From Deltaproteobacteria bacterium (GTDB lineage: Bacteria; CG2-30-53-67): DNA of 20,374 nt. The translations under genes and the position numbers were made by a program. Under the pieces are notes generated by a model. It worked only from the letters and a program-made list of their open reading frames with translations, did no database searches and was not told the origin of the DNA. Below, one piece after another: positions 5,892 through 14,669 of the stretch. The stretch is from the NCBI GenBank assembly GCA_013151235.1, contig JAADIO010000029.1, positions 1 to 20,374 on the forward strand, written 5' to 3'. Positions within the stretch are counted from its first letter, which is position 1; every line of letters starts with the position of its first letter.

Positions 5892-6797
5892 ATGAGGCCT
5901 GAACAACCCATCCCCGTCGAAGGCTATGACCAACGGCAGGAGCATCTTCACTCCCGCTGTCTGCATATCGGCCGGCTTATCGCAATCCTGGTTCTAGCGT
6001 CGTTACTCTCTTACGGCTTCTTCGTTGAGCCGCACAGGTTACGTACGGTCACAGTAACCATCCGGGACCGGGATATGGCCGATGTGCTTGGAGGTCTACG
6101 GATCATCCAGATGAGTGATCTTCACCTCGGCAGCAATTCAACGATCACCCCGAAAGAGATATTCGCCATCCTGCAGAAAATCCGGCCGGACCTGATCCTC
6201 CTTACAGGGGACCTGGTGGACTGGAGCAGAAGCGACAAGGACTATGATGAGGTCTTCGACTTTTTATCTCACCTCCATGCACCACTTGGGGTCTTTGCCG
6301 TAATGGGGGATGCCGACTATTCCAGTACCCGCCGCTCCTGTGAATACTGTCACCGGAAGGAAAGCGGTCTGCCCGTCGAAGACCATGACGTAAGGTTTCT
6401 GCGGAACAAGCTATGGCCTCTGAAAGGAAGGAATGGAAGACCATTCATGCTGGCCGGCGTCGGATGGAAGGCGGACAACGCGCGAAAGAAGAAGTTACTC
6501 CAATCAATCCCTCCGAAAATCCCGGCGATTATGCTGGCCCACTCCTCGGTTATTTTCCGAAAAATCCCGGCATCAAGAAATATTTTGGTTCTTTCCGGCG
6601 ACACACACGGGGGACAGATCCGTCTTCCAAGCTTTTTGTGGAAGATACTGGCCCTCAAACCGGATCCGGAGCACATGTACGGTCTCTATCATGAAGGTCG
6701 CAAGATCCTGTACGTGAGCAGTGGAGTGGGAACATCGGAGATTCCGTTCCGCCTCGGCATGCCGCCGGAGATCGTTCTGTTTCAGTTCATCCCGTGA
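5892..6797 (+). CDS. Membrane-anchored YkuE-like metallophosphoesterase with altered active-site motifs
   Basis: 301 residues. One transmembrane segment (about 27-46) puts the catalytic domain outside the cytoplasm. Calcineurin-like phosphoesterase motifs appear in order: D76-L-H78 ('MSDLHLGS'), G106-D-L-V-D110, the GNHD site read as G139-D-A-D142, H217 ('LAHSS'), and the GHTHGGQ site read as G236-D-T-H239-GGQ. The usual Asn and catalytic His of GNHD are Asp and Ala, and the first His of GHxH is Asp. The acidic changes could still bind metal; the lost His suggests lowered or altered catalysis. An insert with two cysteines (SCEYCHRKE) follows the third motif. The ATG at 5892 has GAGG about eight bases upstream. 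YkuE/LpxG relatives act on membrane-lipid or lipid A precursor phosphates; the substrate here is unknown. The lipoprotein gene follows after 15 bases. Confidence 0.85.
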   Translation: MRPEQPIPVEGYDQRQEHLHSRCLHIGRLIAILVLASLLSYGFFVEPHRLRTVTVTIRDRDMADVLGGLRIIQMSDLHLGSNSTITPKEIFAILQKIRPDLILLTGDLVDWSRSDKDYDEVFDFLSHLHAPLGVFAVMGDADYSSTRRSCEYCHRKESGLPVEDHDVRFLRNKLWPLKGRNGRPFMLAGVGWKADNARKKKLLQSIPPKIPAIMLAHSSVIFRKIPASRNILVLSGDTHGGQIRLPSFLWKILALKPDPEHMYGLYHEGRKILYVSSGVGTSEIPFRLGMPPEIVLFQFIP

Positions 6798-6812
6798 AGG
6801 AGGGAGGTTGTT

Positions 6813-7352
6813 GTGAGCAAGAAGATTCTCAACCTCGGGGTATTGCTCTTGATGCTATTGCTTTTCTGTGCGGCATGCCGTTCAGAAAAGCCGGGCATGC
6901 AATATGATTTCGAATCCCGGGATGATCTGGACAGTCTGCAATGGAAGTGCGGGACGATCTTTTCCCTCTCCGGAGAACATGCCACGTCAGGCAGACATTC
7001 ACTCAAAATGGAGCTGTATCCATCCGACTATCCCGGCCTGACTCTCTCCGGTTTCAACCCAGACTGGTCGGGAGCAAGCATCCTGCACATCGATCTTTTC
7101 AACCCCGGCAGGGATCCCCTCCGCATCACGATTCGAATCGATGACCGAGCCAACCCGCCATACATTGACCGCTTCAACCACTCCTTCCATATCGCACCCG
7201 GGATGAATCATCTTGCCGTTCCGTTGCAAACTCTCGTAACTTCGGGGAGAAAACGGCACCTGGAAACGGCACACATTACAAAACTCGTTATTTTCATAAG
7301 CCACCCCGAAAGAAAGCAAACCCTTTACATCGACAATATACAAACGGAATGA
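6813..7352 (+). CDS. Predicted lipoprotein with a carbohydrate-binding-like beta-sandwich
   Basis: 179 residues from GTG at 6813, chosen because AGGAGG/GGGAGG lies just upstream and the frame begins with MSKK and a hydrophobic signal (5-18). Cys22 after 'FCAA' is the likely lipidation site, although Leu is absent at -3, so the lipobox is not canonical. The mature domain starts 'YDFESRDDLDSLQW' and ends 'LYIDNIQ'. This begin-and-end pattern is typical of galactose-binding-like jelly-roll domains (CBM11/CIA30-like) that bind sugars. It sits between the phosphoesterase and the polysaccharide deacetylase, so an envelope or exopolysaccharide role is reasonable but inferred. No enzyme residues were recognised. 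Confidence 0.72.
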   Translation: MSKKILNLGVLLLMLLLFCAACRSEKPGMQYDFESRDDLDSLQWKCGTIFSLSGEHATSGRHSLKMELYPSDYPGLTLSGFNPDWSGASILHIDLFNPGRDPLRITIRIDDRANPPYIDRFNHSFHIAPGMNHLAVPLQTLVTSGRKRHLETAHITKLVIFISHPERKQTLYIDNIQTE

Positions 7353-7387
7353 TCCTGACACGTAAACAGAAAAACAACATCTTTCCG

Positions 7388-7417
7388 TTGGACTCTGCCT
7401 GCAAACTATGCAATAAT
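7388..7417 (+). promoter_or_regulatory. Weak candidate sigma-70 promoter before the deacetylase
   Basis: TTGGAC (7388-7393), an 18-base gap and AATAAT (7412-7417; five of six matches to the -10 consensus) lie in the 99-base gap after the lipoprotein gene, about 35 bases before the deacetylase ATG. The -35 box is poor. It would give the deacetylase-prsK-permease genes their own start. Confidence 0.3.
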
Positions 7418-7451
7418 CCCGGCAACTTCATTATTATCATAGAGTTAGAAG

Positions 7452-8321
7452 ATGATAAACGCCCTTTCCGTCGACGTGGAAGAATATTTTCAGGTATCCG
7501 CCTTTGACCAGGTGATCGACCGGCGAAGATGGCCAGCACTGGAAAGCCGCCTTGCCAACCCCCTCCACAGGATCCTGGACCTCTTCGATCGCTATAAAAC
7601 AAATGCTACCTTCTTTGTCCTGGGTTGGATCGCAGAGCGTCACCCGGCGCTGATCGGCGAGATCCATGCACGAGGCCACGAAATCGCCTCCCACGGATAT
7701 GAGCACCGGCTGATCTATGAAAGCTCTCCGAATCACTTCGCGGGAGACCTTGAAAGATCCCGGAAGACTCTGGAGGATATCACCGGACATGGTATTCTCG
7801 GATACCGTGCCCCCAGCTATTCCATTACACGCGAAAACATGTGGGCCTTTGATGCCCTGATCGAACAGGGGTTCGTATATGATTCCAGTATCTTTCCGAT
7901 CCATCACGATCGTTACGGCATATCCGGCAGTCCCCGTTTTCCCTATACGATCAGGCGTAAAAACGGCCGGATCCTGGAGTTTCCCCTCTCGACGGCACGC
8001 ATTATGGGCGGCAATATCCCGGTCGCGGGAGGGGGCTACCTCCGTCTCTTCCCTTTCCCACTTATTCGTTGGGGGCTGCGACACATCAACCGCAAGGAAA
8101 AAGAACCTTTCATCCTCTATTTTCATCCATGGGAGATCGACCCGGAACAACCACGGCAGGCGGTCAATGCTGTAACCCGTTTCCGCCACTATCACAACCT
8201 CAACCGGATGGAAGGAAAGATCGAGCATCTCCTGCAGGAATTCACCTTTACTTCCGTCTCCGGTTTACTAAAAGTGCTCTTCTCCCACGACTATACAGAG
8301 ACAACGGGGACCGCGACATGA
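7452..8321 (+). CDS. XrtA-system-type polysaccharide deacetylase (NodB fold + DUF3473)
   Basis: 289 residues. The start 'MINALSVDVEEYFQVSAF' is the signature of the polysaccharide deacetylases tied to XrtA/PEP-CTERM exopolysaccharide loci. NodB-fold motifs are seen: D8-V-E (motif 1), 'SHGYEH' with H81 and H85 as metal ligands (motif 2), 'RAPSYS' (motif 3), and 'FHPWEID' near the end. The C-terminal part ('GGGYLRLFPF...YFHPWEIDP') is the DUF3473 extension. It should remove acetyl groups from N-acetylated sugars in the exopolysaccharide. There is no signal peptide, which is usual for this subgroup. Upstream GAG/AGAAG makes only a weak ribosome site. Its TGA overlaps the ATG of prsK (ATGA, 8318-8321), so the two are translationally coupled. 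Confidence 0.9.
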   Translation: MINALSVDVEEYFQVSAFDQVIDRRRWPALESRLANPLHRILDLFDRYKTNATFFVLGWIAERHPALIGEIHARGHEIASHGYEHRLIYESSPNHFAGDLERSRKTLEDITGHGILGYRAPSYSITRENMWAFDALIEQGFVYDSSIFPIHHDRYGISGSPRFPYTIRRKNGRILEFPLSTARIMGGNIPVAGGGYLRLFPFPLIRWGLRHINRKEKEPFILYFHPWEIDPEQPRQAVNAVTRFRHYHNLNRMEGKIEHLLQEFTFTSVSGLLKVLFSHDYTETTGTAT

Positions 8322-10399
8322 TGGTAACAGCGCTGTTGATCCTTTGCATGCTGATCACTTCCGTCACGGCTTTGCTGCTGCTCACGCGTGAACGGAAAAG
8401 TATTGCATTGAAAACGCTGGGGCAAACGGCCGGGTTGCATGCATTCATTATCCTCTGGCTGTTCCTCTCCTGGAACGGGTTCCTCCCCTTTCTCACTCTT
8501 TTGCCGCTGCGGATTGTCCTCTCCCTTTTCTCGCTGACGCTCTATACCTCGGTCCTCTTTTCTTTCCATCATGTCCGTTTTGAACGACCGCTCCTTCCCG
8601 GGATTCAACGAATCGCATTACCTGTATCGGCTTTTCTGGCCGCACTCTTTTTTCTCCTCTCCTTCCATCCGATACTCCTGGCCGAAAAGACACTGCTTAA
8701 CGGCCGGATCGCACTCCGTTTCGGGCCGGCAGGAACCCTCTTCGGCATCGCAACCATCCTCTGTCAGTTGATCATTCTCTTTCAGATGGAGCAAACCTTT
8801 CGCTCCGCCTCAACAAATCAACGGATCCGGCTCAAATTTCTCATCCTGGGAATTGCCTGCGGCAGTCTGTATCTCCTTTTTCTGGCCGGCAGGATTCTCC
8901 TGTATCATTCCATCGCAATTGATTATCTGGTCGCCGGCGCCGTCGTCGCTTCGGCCTGCTGGTTGATGATCCTTTTTGCAATGGTTCGACATCGTTTATT
9001 GCAGGCGGATCTCTTTATCTCCCGACAGGTCGTTTTTACTTCCGTTGCGGCCTTCGGAATCGGTCTTTATCTCTTCGTTGCAGGAATGATTGGATTCTTC
9101 ATCCGTTCCCGGCGGAGTCAATGGGACCTGCTGATCACGATTATCTTCGTCGCCCTGACCATTATTTTTTTCGCCATGCTCCTTTACTCCCCCGTCCTGC
9201 AACGACGGATCAAACATTTCATCCACACCCACTTCTACCGTTACCAGTATGACTACCGAGAGGAATGGAAGGAATTCACCCGGAAGATCATTGCCGCCCG
9301 GGACCTTCCCCAACTCCTCGAAGGGGTCATCGAAATGATCTCCGAAACCCTTTGGATCAACCAGCTCTCCCTCTGGCTCTTTAATGAAAAGACGGGGATT
9401 CTGACATTTACCACCAGCCGCAACCTTCCCAGGAAGGCCCAATTCGTCCGCAGGGAATCCCCGCTGGTGGCCTCCCTGCTCCGTACCGGCACCCCCTTTA
9501 CCACACAATCGTCACGAGGAAGGAAGACCGCAGAAGCAATGAAGGATTTCTTCCAGCGATACCAGATCTCGATGATCGTTCCGCTCAAACTGGGCAAACG
9601 GCTGGTCGGGATGATCACATTAGGCCCCACGATGAAAGGAACCGACTATACGGATGAGGACGGGGAGCTCCTGACCATGATCGCGGATCAGGCCGCCGGC
9701 GCCATTATCAGCGCCCAGTTAATCGAGGAGATCGGCCGGACCAAGGAAGAAGAGTCCTTCAACAAGATCTCCTCCTTCCTGGTTCATGATCTGAAAAACC
9801 TGGTCTCTTCCCTGTCGCTGGCCCTGCAGAATGCCAAGCGGAACATTGCCAATCCCGCTTTCCAGATGGACCTCCTCTCAACATTGGTGAATACCATCGA
9901 GAAAATGCAGACCCTCATCGAGAAACTCTCCACACTTCCGAAGGAACTGGTGATCCACAAGGAACCGGTCAACATCAACCGGTTGATTCGGGAAGCCATA
10001 GAGAGTTCCCGTGTAGACAACCTGCGGAATGTGGAACTGCACACGGAACTGAATGAACTCCCCCTGATCCAGGCGGATGGCGAATATGTGAAAAAGGTCC
10101 TGGTCAATCTGATTCTGAACGCCGTCCAGGCACTGCCGAACGGCAGGGGAAGGATCGAGATCTCCTCTTACGACAGCGACGGCTATGTCCGAGCCGAGGT
10201 CCTGGACGATGGAGAAGGAATGTCGGACGAGTTTATCACCCAGGAACTCTTCAAGCCCTATCGCTCGACAAAGAAGAAGGGATTGGGAATCGGTCTTTTC
10301 CAATGCAAGACCATTATGGAAGCCCACGGCGGAAAGATTGAAGTCCACAGCCTGCCGCAACGGGGCTCTCAATTTATCCTGAGTTTTCCCATTGCATAG
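8318..10399 (+). CDS. prsK: XrtA/PEP-CTERM system histidine kinase PrsK
   Basis: 693 residues from the ATG at 8318, which overlaps the deacetylase stop and has GGGGA seven bases upstream. The frame stays open further upstream, but that part is antisense-like shadow. About 290 N-terminal residues form a row of membrane helices (seven to nine). A GAF-like domain follows (about 340-470, 'LLEGVIEMISETLWINQLSLWLFNEKTG'), then the dimerisation box with the phospho-acceptor H490 in 'FLVHDLKNL', and a HATPase domain with N box 'NLILNAVQAL', G1 'DDGEGM' and G2 'GLGIGL'. This layout is PrsK. PrsK with the sigma-54 activator PrsR controls genes of the XrtA sorting/exopolysaccharide system. No prsR lies next to it; an NCS2-like permease follows nine bases later instead. 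Confidence 0.88.
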   Translation: MMVTALLILCMLITSVTALLLLTRERKSIALKTLGQTAGLHAFIILWLFLSWNGFLPFLTLLPLRIVLSLFSLTLYTSVLFSFHHVRFERPLLPGIQRIALPVSAFLAALFFLLSFHPILLAEKTLLNGRIALRFGPAGTLFGIATILCQLIILFQMEQTFRSASTNQRIRLKFLILGIACGSLYLLFLAGRILLYHSIAIDYLVAGAVVASACWLMILFAMVRHRLLQADLFISRQVVFTSVAAFGIGLYLFVAGMIGFFIRSRRSQWDLLITIIFVALTIIFFAMLLYSPVLQRRIKHFIHTHFYRYQYDYREEWKEFTRKIIAARDLPQLLEGVIEMISETLWINQLSLWLFNEKTGILTFTTSRNLPRKAQFVRRESPLVASLLRTGTPFTTQSSRGRKTAEAMKDFFQRYQISMIVPLKLGKRLVGMITLGPTMKGTDYTDEDGELLTMIADQAAGAIISAQLIEEIGRTKEEESFNKISSFLVHDLKNLVSSLSLALQNAKRNIANPAFQMDLLSTLVNTIEKMQTLIEKLSTLPKELVIHKEPVNINRLIREAIESSRVDNLRNVELHTELNELPLIQADGEYVKKVLVNLILNAVQALPNGRGRIEISSYDSDGYVRAEVLDDGEGMSDEFITQELFKPYRSTKKKGLGIGLFQCKTIMEAHGGKIEVHSLPQRGSQFILSFPIA

Positions 10400-10408
10400 G
10401 AGCATCCC

Positions 10409-11977
10409 ATGACAGGATCAGGCTATCGATGGATGCAGGTCGGAGATATCAACGCCTTTTTCGGCCTCATGATCGACAACATGTCCGACCTGGTCATCAT
10501 GGCCGGCATCCTGATCGGGGTCTTCGGCTTTCCCCGGGAACTCGTCCTGTACCGCATGATTCCCGGCACGGCCGTCGGCGTCCTGGCGGGTGATCTTTTC
10601 TATAGCTACCTGGCCTTCCGTCTCGCCCGAGAAACGGGACGAAGCGACGTGACCGCCATGCCCCTGGGGCTTGATACCCCTTCCACCTTCGGTCTCGCCT
10701 TCGGAATCATCGGCCCGGCCTACCTAAAGTTCAAAGACCCGATTCTGGTCTGGAAGATCGCTATGTCCGTCATTATTCTCATGGGACTCATCAAAGTCAT
10801 CGGTGCCGGGTTCGGTCCGGCTATCCGCCGCGTGGTCCCCCGTGCGGGACTTTTGGGGTCCATCGCCGCCGTCGCCCTGATGCTGATCGCCTTTCTGCCC
10901 GCGCTGAAGGTCTTCGCCGATCCCGTCGTCGGCTTCGTCTCCCTCGGGATCATCCTGATGACCCTGATCGCAAAGATCCGGTTTCCGCTGCGCATACCGG
11001 GTGCCCTGGCCGCCGTTCTTGCGGGAAGCCTTCTTTACTATCTCCTGCAATGGACGGGGCTTGCCGCCATGGCCCCGGCACCCGTGTCGGAACTCCACTT
11101 GAGTTTCCGTTTCCCCTGGCCGAGCCTTGGATTTCTGGGAGGACTGTCGGCGGCCCTGCGCTATCTTCCCGTGGCCATTCCCTTTGCGATTGCAATTGTG
11201 GTGGGCGGCATCGATGTTACCGAGTCCGCGGCAGCGGCCGGTGATGAATACAGCAGCCGGACCCTCCTCTTTGCCGACGGCATCGGCACCATCCTCTCCG
11301 GTCTCTGCGGCGGCGTCATCCAGAGTACCCCTTACATCGGTCACCCCGCCTACAAGGAGATGGGCGGGCGGGCCGGCTATACCCTGGCCACGGCACTCTT
11401 TATCGGATTAGGCGGCATGTTCGGCTATCTCTCCTTTTTCGTCGACCTTCTTCCCGAGGCCGCCGTCGCCCCGATCCTCATCTTTATCGGCCTGGAAATT
11501 ACCGCTCAGGCATTTGAGGCGACCCCTTCCCGCCATGCCCGGGCGGTGGCAATCGCCTTTCTCCCGGTCATCGCCAACCTCCTCTCCATCGAAATGGCGA
11601 ACCTGCTCTCCAACATCGGAAAAACAGCGGCCGACCTGACGGGTCATGCCGCCGTAACCTATCAAAGTATTCTGGTCCTGGGAAACGGATTTATTCTCTC
11701 TTCGCTTCTGTGGGGTGGAGCCGTTGCCCACATCATCGACAAAAAGCTCAAGACAGCGGCTTTCTACTTCACCCTCGCGGGTCTCTGTTCCCTCTTCGGA
11801 ATCATTCACTCCCCCCTTTCCGACGGAGAGATCTTTCTTCCCTGGCACATCGCTTCGGCCGTACCCTACCGGCTCTGTGCCGGCTACCTTCTGACCGCCC
11901 TGCTCCTCTTGTCCCTTCATCCGGCCGGTTCGAAAGCCGCCCACAACGGAGAAAATGTTTCCCGGAATTTTCATTGA
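10409..11977 (+). CDS. NCS2-like (xanthine/uracil permease family) membrane transporter
   Basis: 522 residues, almost wholly hydrophobic, with about 12-14 predicted membrane helices. The start 'RWMQVGDINAFFGLMIDNMSDLVIMAGIL', the short motif 'MPLGLDTPSTFGLAFG' and 'GTILSGLCGGVIQSTPYIGHPAY' resemble the core of NCS2/AzgA-like permeases, including the conserved gate segments of helices 1, 3, 8 and 10. The family normally imports nucleobases with protons, but many distant members have unknown substrates, so a substrate is not assigned. AGGAG lies five bases before ATG and the gene begins nine bases after prsK, so it belongs to the same transcript. Its link with exopolysaccharide control is not obvious. 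Confidence 0.72.
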   Translation: MTGSGYRWMQVGDINAFFGLMIDNMSDLVIMAGILIGVFGFPRELVLYRMIPGTAVGVLAGDLFYSYLAFRLARETGRSDVTAMPLGLDTPSTFGLAFGIIGPAYLKFKDPILVWKIAMSVIILMGLIKVIGAGFGPAIRRVVPRAGLLGSIAAVALMLIAFLPALKVFADPVVGFVSLGIILMTLIAKIRFPLRIPGALAAVLAGSLLYYLLQWTGLAAMAPAPVSELHLSFRFPWPSLGFLGGLSAALRYLPVAIPFAIAIVVGGIDVTESAAAAGDEYSSRTLLFADGIGTILSGLCGGVIQSTPYIGHPAYKEMGGRAGYTLATALFIGLGGMFGYLSFFVDLLPEAAVAPILIFIGLEITAQAFEATPSRHARAVAIAFLPVIANLLSIEMANLLSNIGKTAADLTGHAAVTYQSILVLGNGFILSSLLWGGAVAHIIDKKLKTAAFYFTLAGLCSLFGIIHSPLSDGEIFLPWHIASAVPYRLCAGYLLTALLLLSLHPAGSKAAHNGENVSRNFH

Positions 11978-12042
11978 AGAAAACCGCCGAAAATGGTAAT
12001 TTAACAATTCTTTTTTTCAAACCTGTATCGGGTGATTCAACG

Positions 12043-14610
12043 ATGAACGAAGAGATGATCGATCGTGTTTCCAGACCGTCGCGCTATATCGGTCGGGAGA
12101 TCAACACAATCCATAAGAATCCACACGAAGTCGAGGTGAAAATCGCCCTCGCTTTTCCCGACACTTACGAGATCGGCATGTCCCACCTGGGGTTGAAAAT
12201 CCTTTATGACATTCTGAACCGTAGGGAGGATACCCTGGCCGAACGGGTCTATGCCCCCTGGAAGGATATGGAGACAGTCCTTCGGAGCGAAGGCAGGCCG
12301 CTGACCACCCTTGAATCCTCGACATCGCCGGCCGAGTTTGACCTGATCGGTTTCACCCTCCAGTACGAAATGAGCTATACCAATATCCTGAATATGCTCG
12401 ACCTGGCGGGGCTTCCCCTTCGGGCTACCGAACGGGATGAACGCCACCCCCTGATCGTCGGGGGAGGTCCCTGCGCCTTCAATCCCGAACCTTTGTCCGA
12501 TTTTTTCGATCTCTTCGTCATCGGCGACGGAGAGGAAGTCCTCCACGAGATCATCGAGGTTTTCCGAACATACCGGGTCGGCACAAGGTCGAAGCTTCTG
12601 CAGGAACTCGCCCGGCTGGAGGGGATCTATGTCCCGGCCCATTTTTCGATCACCTATCACAACGATGGGCGGATTGCCGAGATTCGGAATGTCACGGGGG
12701 GGAAAGACCGGATTCACAAACGGCTTGTCACCGACCTGAACGCAACACCTTATCCCTGCGCTCCGATCCTTCCCTACATGAAAACCGTCCATGACCGGGT
12801 CGCCCTTGAGATCTCCAGGGGATGCACACAGGGATGCCGTTTCTGCCAGGCCGGGATGATCTACCGTCCCGTCCGGGAACGGAAGATCGGCACCCTTCTT
12901 GATATTCTGGAAAGATCGGTGGAGAGTACGGGACATGAAGAGGCCTCTCTCACTTCTCTTTCGAGCGGTGATTATACCGCCCTTCCCCAGCTGGTCGATT
13001 CGGTCCTGCGTTTCGCCGAGGAACGGCACATCGGGGTTTCCCTTCCCTCTCTCCGCCCGGGGACCCTGACCGCAGGTATTATTGAAGCGATCCGAAAGGT
13101 CCGGAAGACCGGTTTTACCATCGCTCCGGAAGCCGGGACTCAGCGGTTGCGGGACGTAATCAACAAGGGAATCGGAGAAGAAGAGATCTTCGACACCCTC
13201 CGGAAGGTCTTTGAGGCCGGGTGGGAATCGATTAAACTCTATTTCATGATCGGCCTGCCTACGGAGACGGGAGAAGACCTGCAGGGAATCGTCGACCTGG
13301 TCCATCGGGCGTTGAAGGTCGCGCGTATCGCCAACCCGAAACTGAAACGGATCAGCGTCAGCCTCTCCCCTTTCGTTCCGAAGCCGCATACGCCTTTCCA
13401 GTGGTCTGTGCAGGACAGCCCTGATGAGATCAACAAAAAATACGAATTCTTGAAGAAGCATCTGAAAAACCGGAAGATCCAGATCAAGTGGCATGACCCG
13501 GAAATCAGTATGCTCGAAGGGATTATCTCCCGGGGAGACCGGAGAATCGGTCGTGTCCTGCAGGCGGCATGGGAGGAAGGATGCCGCTTCGATGGATGGA
13601 CGGAGGAGTTTGATCCGGCCAAATGGGAGTCCGCCTTCAGGAAAGAAGGGATTGACCCCGCCTTCTACCTCTACCGAAACCGGGCCTGTGAAGAAGTGCT
13701 TCCCTGGGACCTGATCGATACGGGGATCTCCAGGGACTTTCTGAAGGAAGAATTCAACCGGGCCCTCCGGACGGAGCTGACTCCCGATTGCCGGAAAGGA
13801 ACATGCAGTCTTTGCGGTGTCTGCACAAAAGAGATCCGGAACGTCTTTGCCGAACCGCCGGAAGAAAAGAACCCCCGCAGCACCCTGTCGAGCCGGAAGG
13901 GTCGTATTTCCGTTAAACGGTTCCGGGTTCGCTATTCCCGGAAAGGGCGGCTCCGGTTCCTCTCTCACCTGGAGATGATCAGCGTCATTCTCCGCTCCTT
14001 CGCCCGTGCGGCGATTTCCCTCGAATATTCGAAGGGGTTTCATCCCCATCCGAAAATCGCCATGGGGCCGGCTCTCCCGGTCGGCGTGGAGGGCAATACC
14101 GAATATTTTGACGTCAATGTGGAAGGAACCCTCTTCGAAGAACCACTATCCGAACGGTTGAACCGGGTCCTTCCGGAAGGGATCAGGATCACGGGCGTCA
14201 ACTGGATTCCTCATCAGGCACCGGCCATCTCTTCCATCATTCGTTTCGGAGAATACCGGATGGAACTCCCGAAAGATCTCGTCCCCCTTGACCCCCGGAG
14301 GAAAGTTCAGGACTTCCTCGACCGGACGGAGATCCCCTTCACCCGGCGGCGGAAGAGAAAAGAAAAACGTTTTGATCTGAAGCCGATGATCGGCTCCCTG
14401 AAAGTTGTAACGGAGACGGACAACAGCTTTTCCCTTGTTACGCTGATCCGGACGGGCGACCAGGGAGGGCTGCGGCCCGATGAACTCCTTCGGGCACTCT
14501 TTGACCTTTCAGAGGAGAACCTTCAAAGAATCCGAATTCTGCGGACCGGGCTTTTTACGGACCGGGAAAAGTCAAGCCCCTTTGAGGAACGGCTGGTGCA
14601 ACCGGCCTGA
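12043..14610 (+). CDS. Radical SAM protein of the TIGR03960 family fused to a DUF2344/TIGR03936 C-terminal domain
   Basis: 855 residues from ATG 12043; GGGTGA seven bases upstream supports this start, although the frame is open much further left across the permease gene. Residues 1-230 form a B12-binding-like Rossmann region ('ALAFPDTYEIGMSHLGLKILYDILN'). The radical SAM cluster site is C261-x3-C265-x2-C268 ('SRGCTQGCRFCQAG'), followed by a TIM-barrel. A Cys-rich segment ('CSLCGVC') precedes the C-terminal DUF2344 domain (from about 620: 'FRVRYSRKGRLRFLSHLEM...SKGFHPHPKIAMGPALPVG'). Some bacteria carry these parts as separate genes; here they are fused. The family is conserved next to rng and the L21/L27 genes, hinting at RNA or ribosome modification, but its reaction is not known. 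rng follows 59 bases downstream. Confidence 0.92.
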   Translation: MNEEMIDRVSRPSRYIGREINTIHKNPHEVEVKIALAFPDTYEIGMSHLGLKILYDILNRREDTLAERVYAPWKDMETVLRSEGRPLTTLESSTSPAEFDLIGFTLQYEMSYTNILNMLDLAGLPLRATERDERHPLIVGGGPCAFNPEPLSDFFDLFVIGDGEEVLHEIIEVFRTYRVGTRSKLLQELARLEGIYVPAHFSITYHNDGRIAEIRNVTGGKDRIHKRLVTDLNATPYPCAPILPYMKTVHDRVALEISRGCTQGCRFCQAGMIYRPVRERKIGTLLDILERSVESTGHEEASLTSLSSGDYTALPQLVDSVLRFAEERHIGVSLPSLRPGTLTAGIIEAIRKVRKTGFTIAPEAGTQRLRDVINKGIGEEEIFDTLRKVFEAGWESIKLYFMIGLPTETGEDLQGIVDLVHRALKVARIANPKLKRISVSLSPFVPKPHTPFQWSVQDSPDEINKKYEFLKKHLKNRKIQIKWHDPEISMLEGIISRGDRRIGRVLQAAWEEGCRFDGWTEEFDPAKWESAFRKEGIDPAFYLYRNRACEEVLPWDLIDTGISRDFLKEEFNRALRTELTPDCRKGTCSLCGVCTKEIRNVFAEPPEEKNPRSTLSSRKGRISVKRFRVRYSRKGRLRFLSHLEMISVILRSFARAAISLEYSKGFHPHPKIAMGPALPVGVEGNTEYFDVNVEGTLFEEPLSERLNRVLPEGIRITGVNWIPHQAPAISSIIRFGEYRMELPKDLVPLDPRRKVQDFLDRTEIPFTRRRKRKEKRFDLKPMIGSLKVVTETDNSFSLVTLIRTGDQGGLRPDELLRALFDLSEENLQRIRILRTGLFTDREKSSPFEERLVQPA

Positions 14611-14669
14611 ATTCGATTTTGGGGCAACGGAAGCCGGCCGGGAAGCCGGCATTTCTGAGGGAGCGTCTC

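Noticed and set aside
7387-7403. Sigma-54-like TTGGACTCTGCCTGCA before the deacetylase
   Set aside because: GG and GC are nine bases apart instead of ten and the -12 box lacks TTGC.
8069-8317. Longer N-terminus for prsK
   Set aside because: The extra 83 residues overlap the deacetylase coding sequence, resemble no protein, and precede a natural membrane-helix start at 8318 with a ribosome site.
11710-12042. Longer N-terminus for the radical SAM protein
   Set aside because: It overlaps the permease gene and is low-complexity shadow; the family begins near MNEEMIDRVSRPSRYIG.
12037-14049. 670-residue minus-strand open frame
   Set aside because: It is antisense to the radical SAM gene, shows no domain motif, and its composition mirrors the coding strand.
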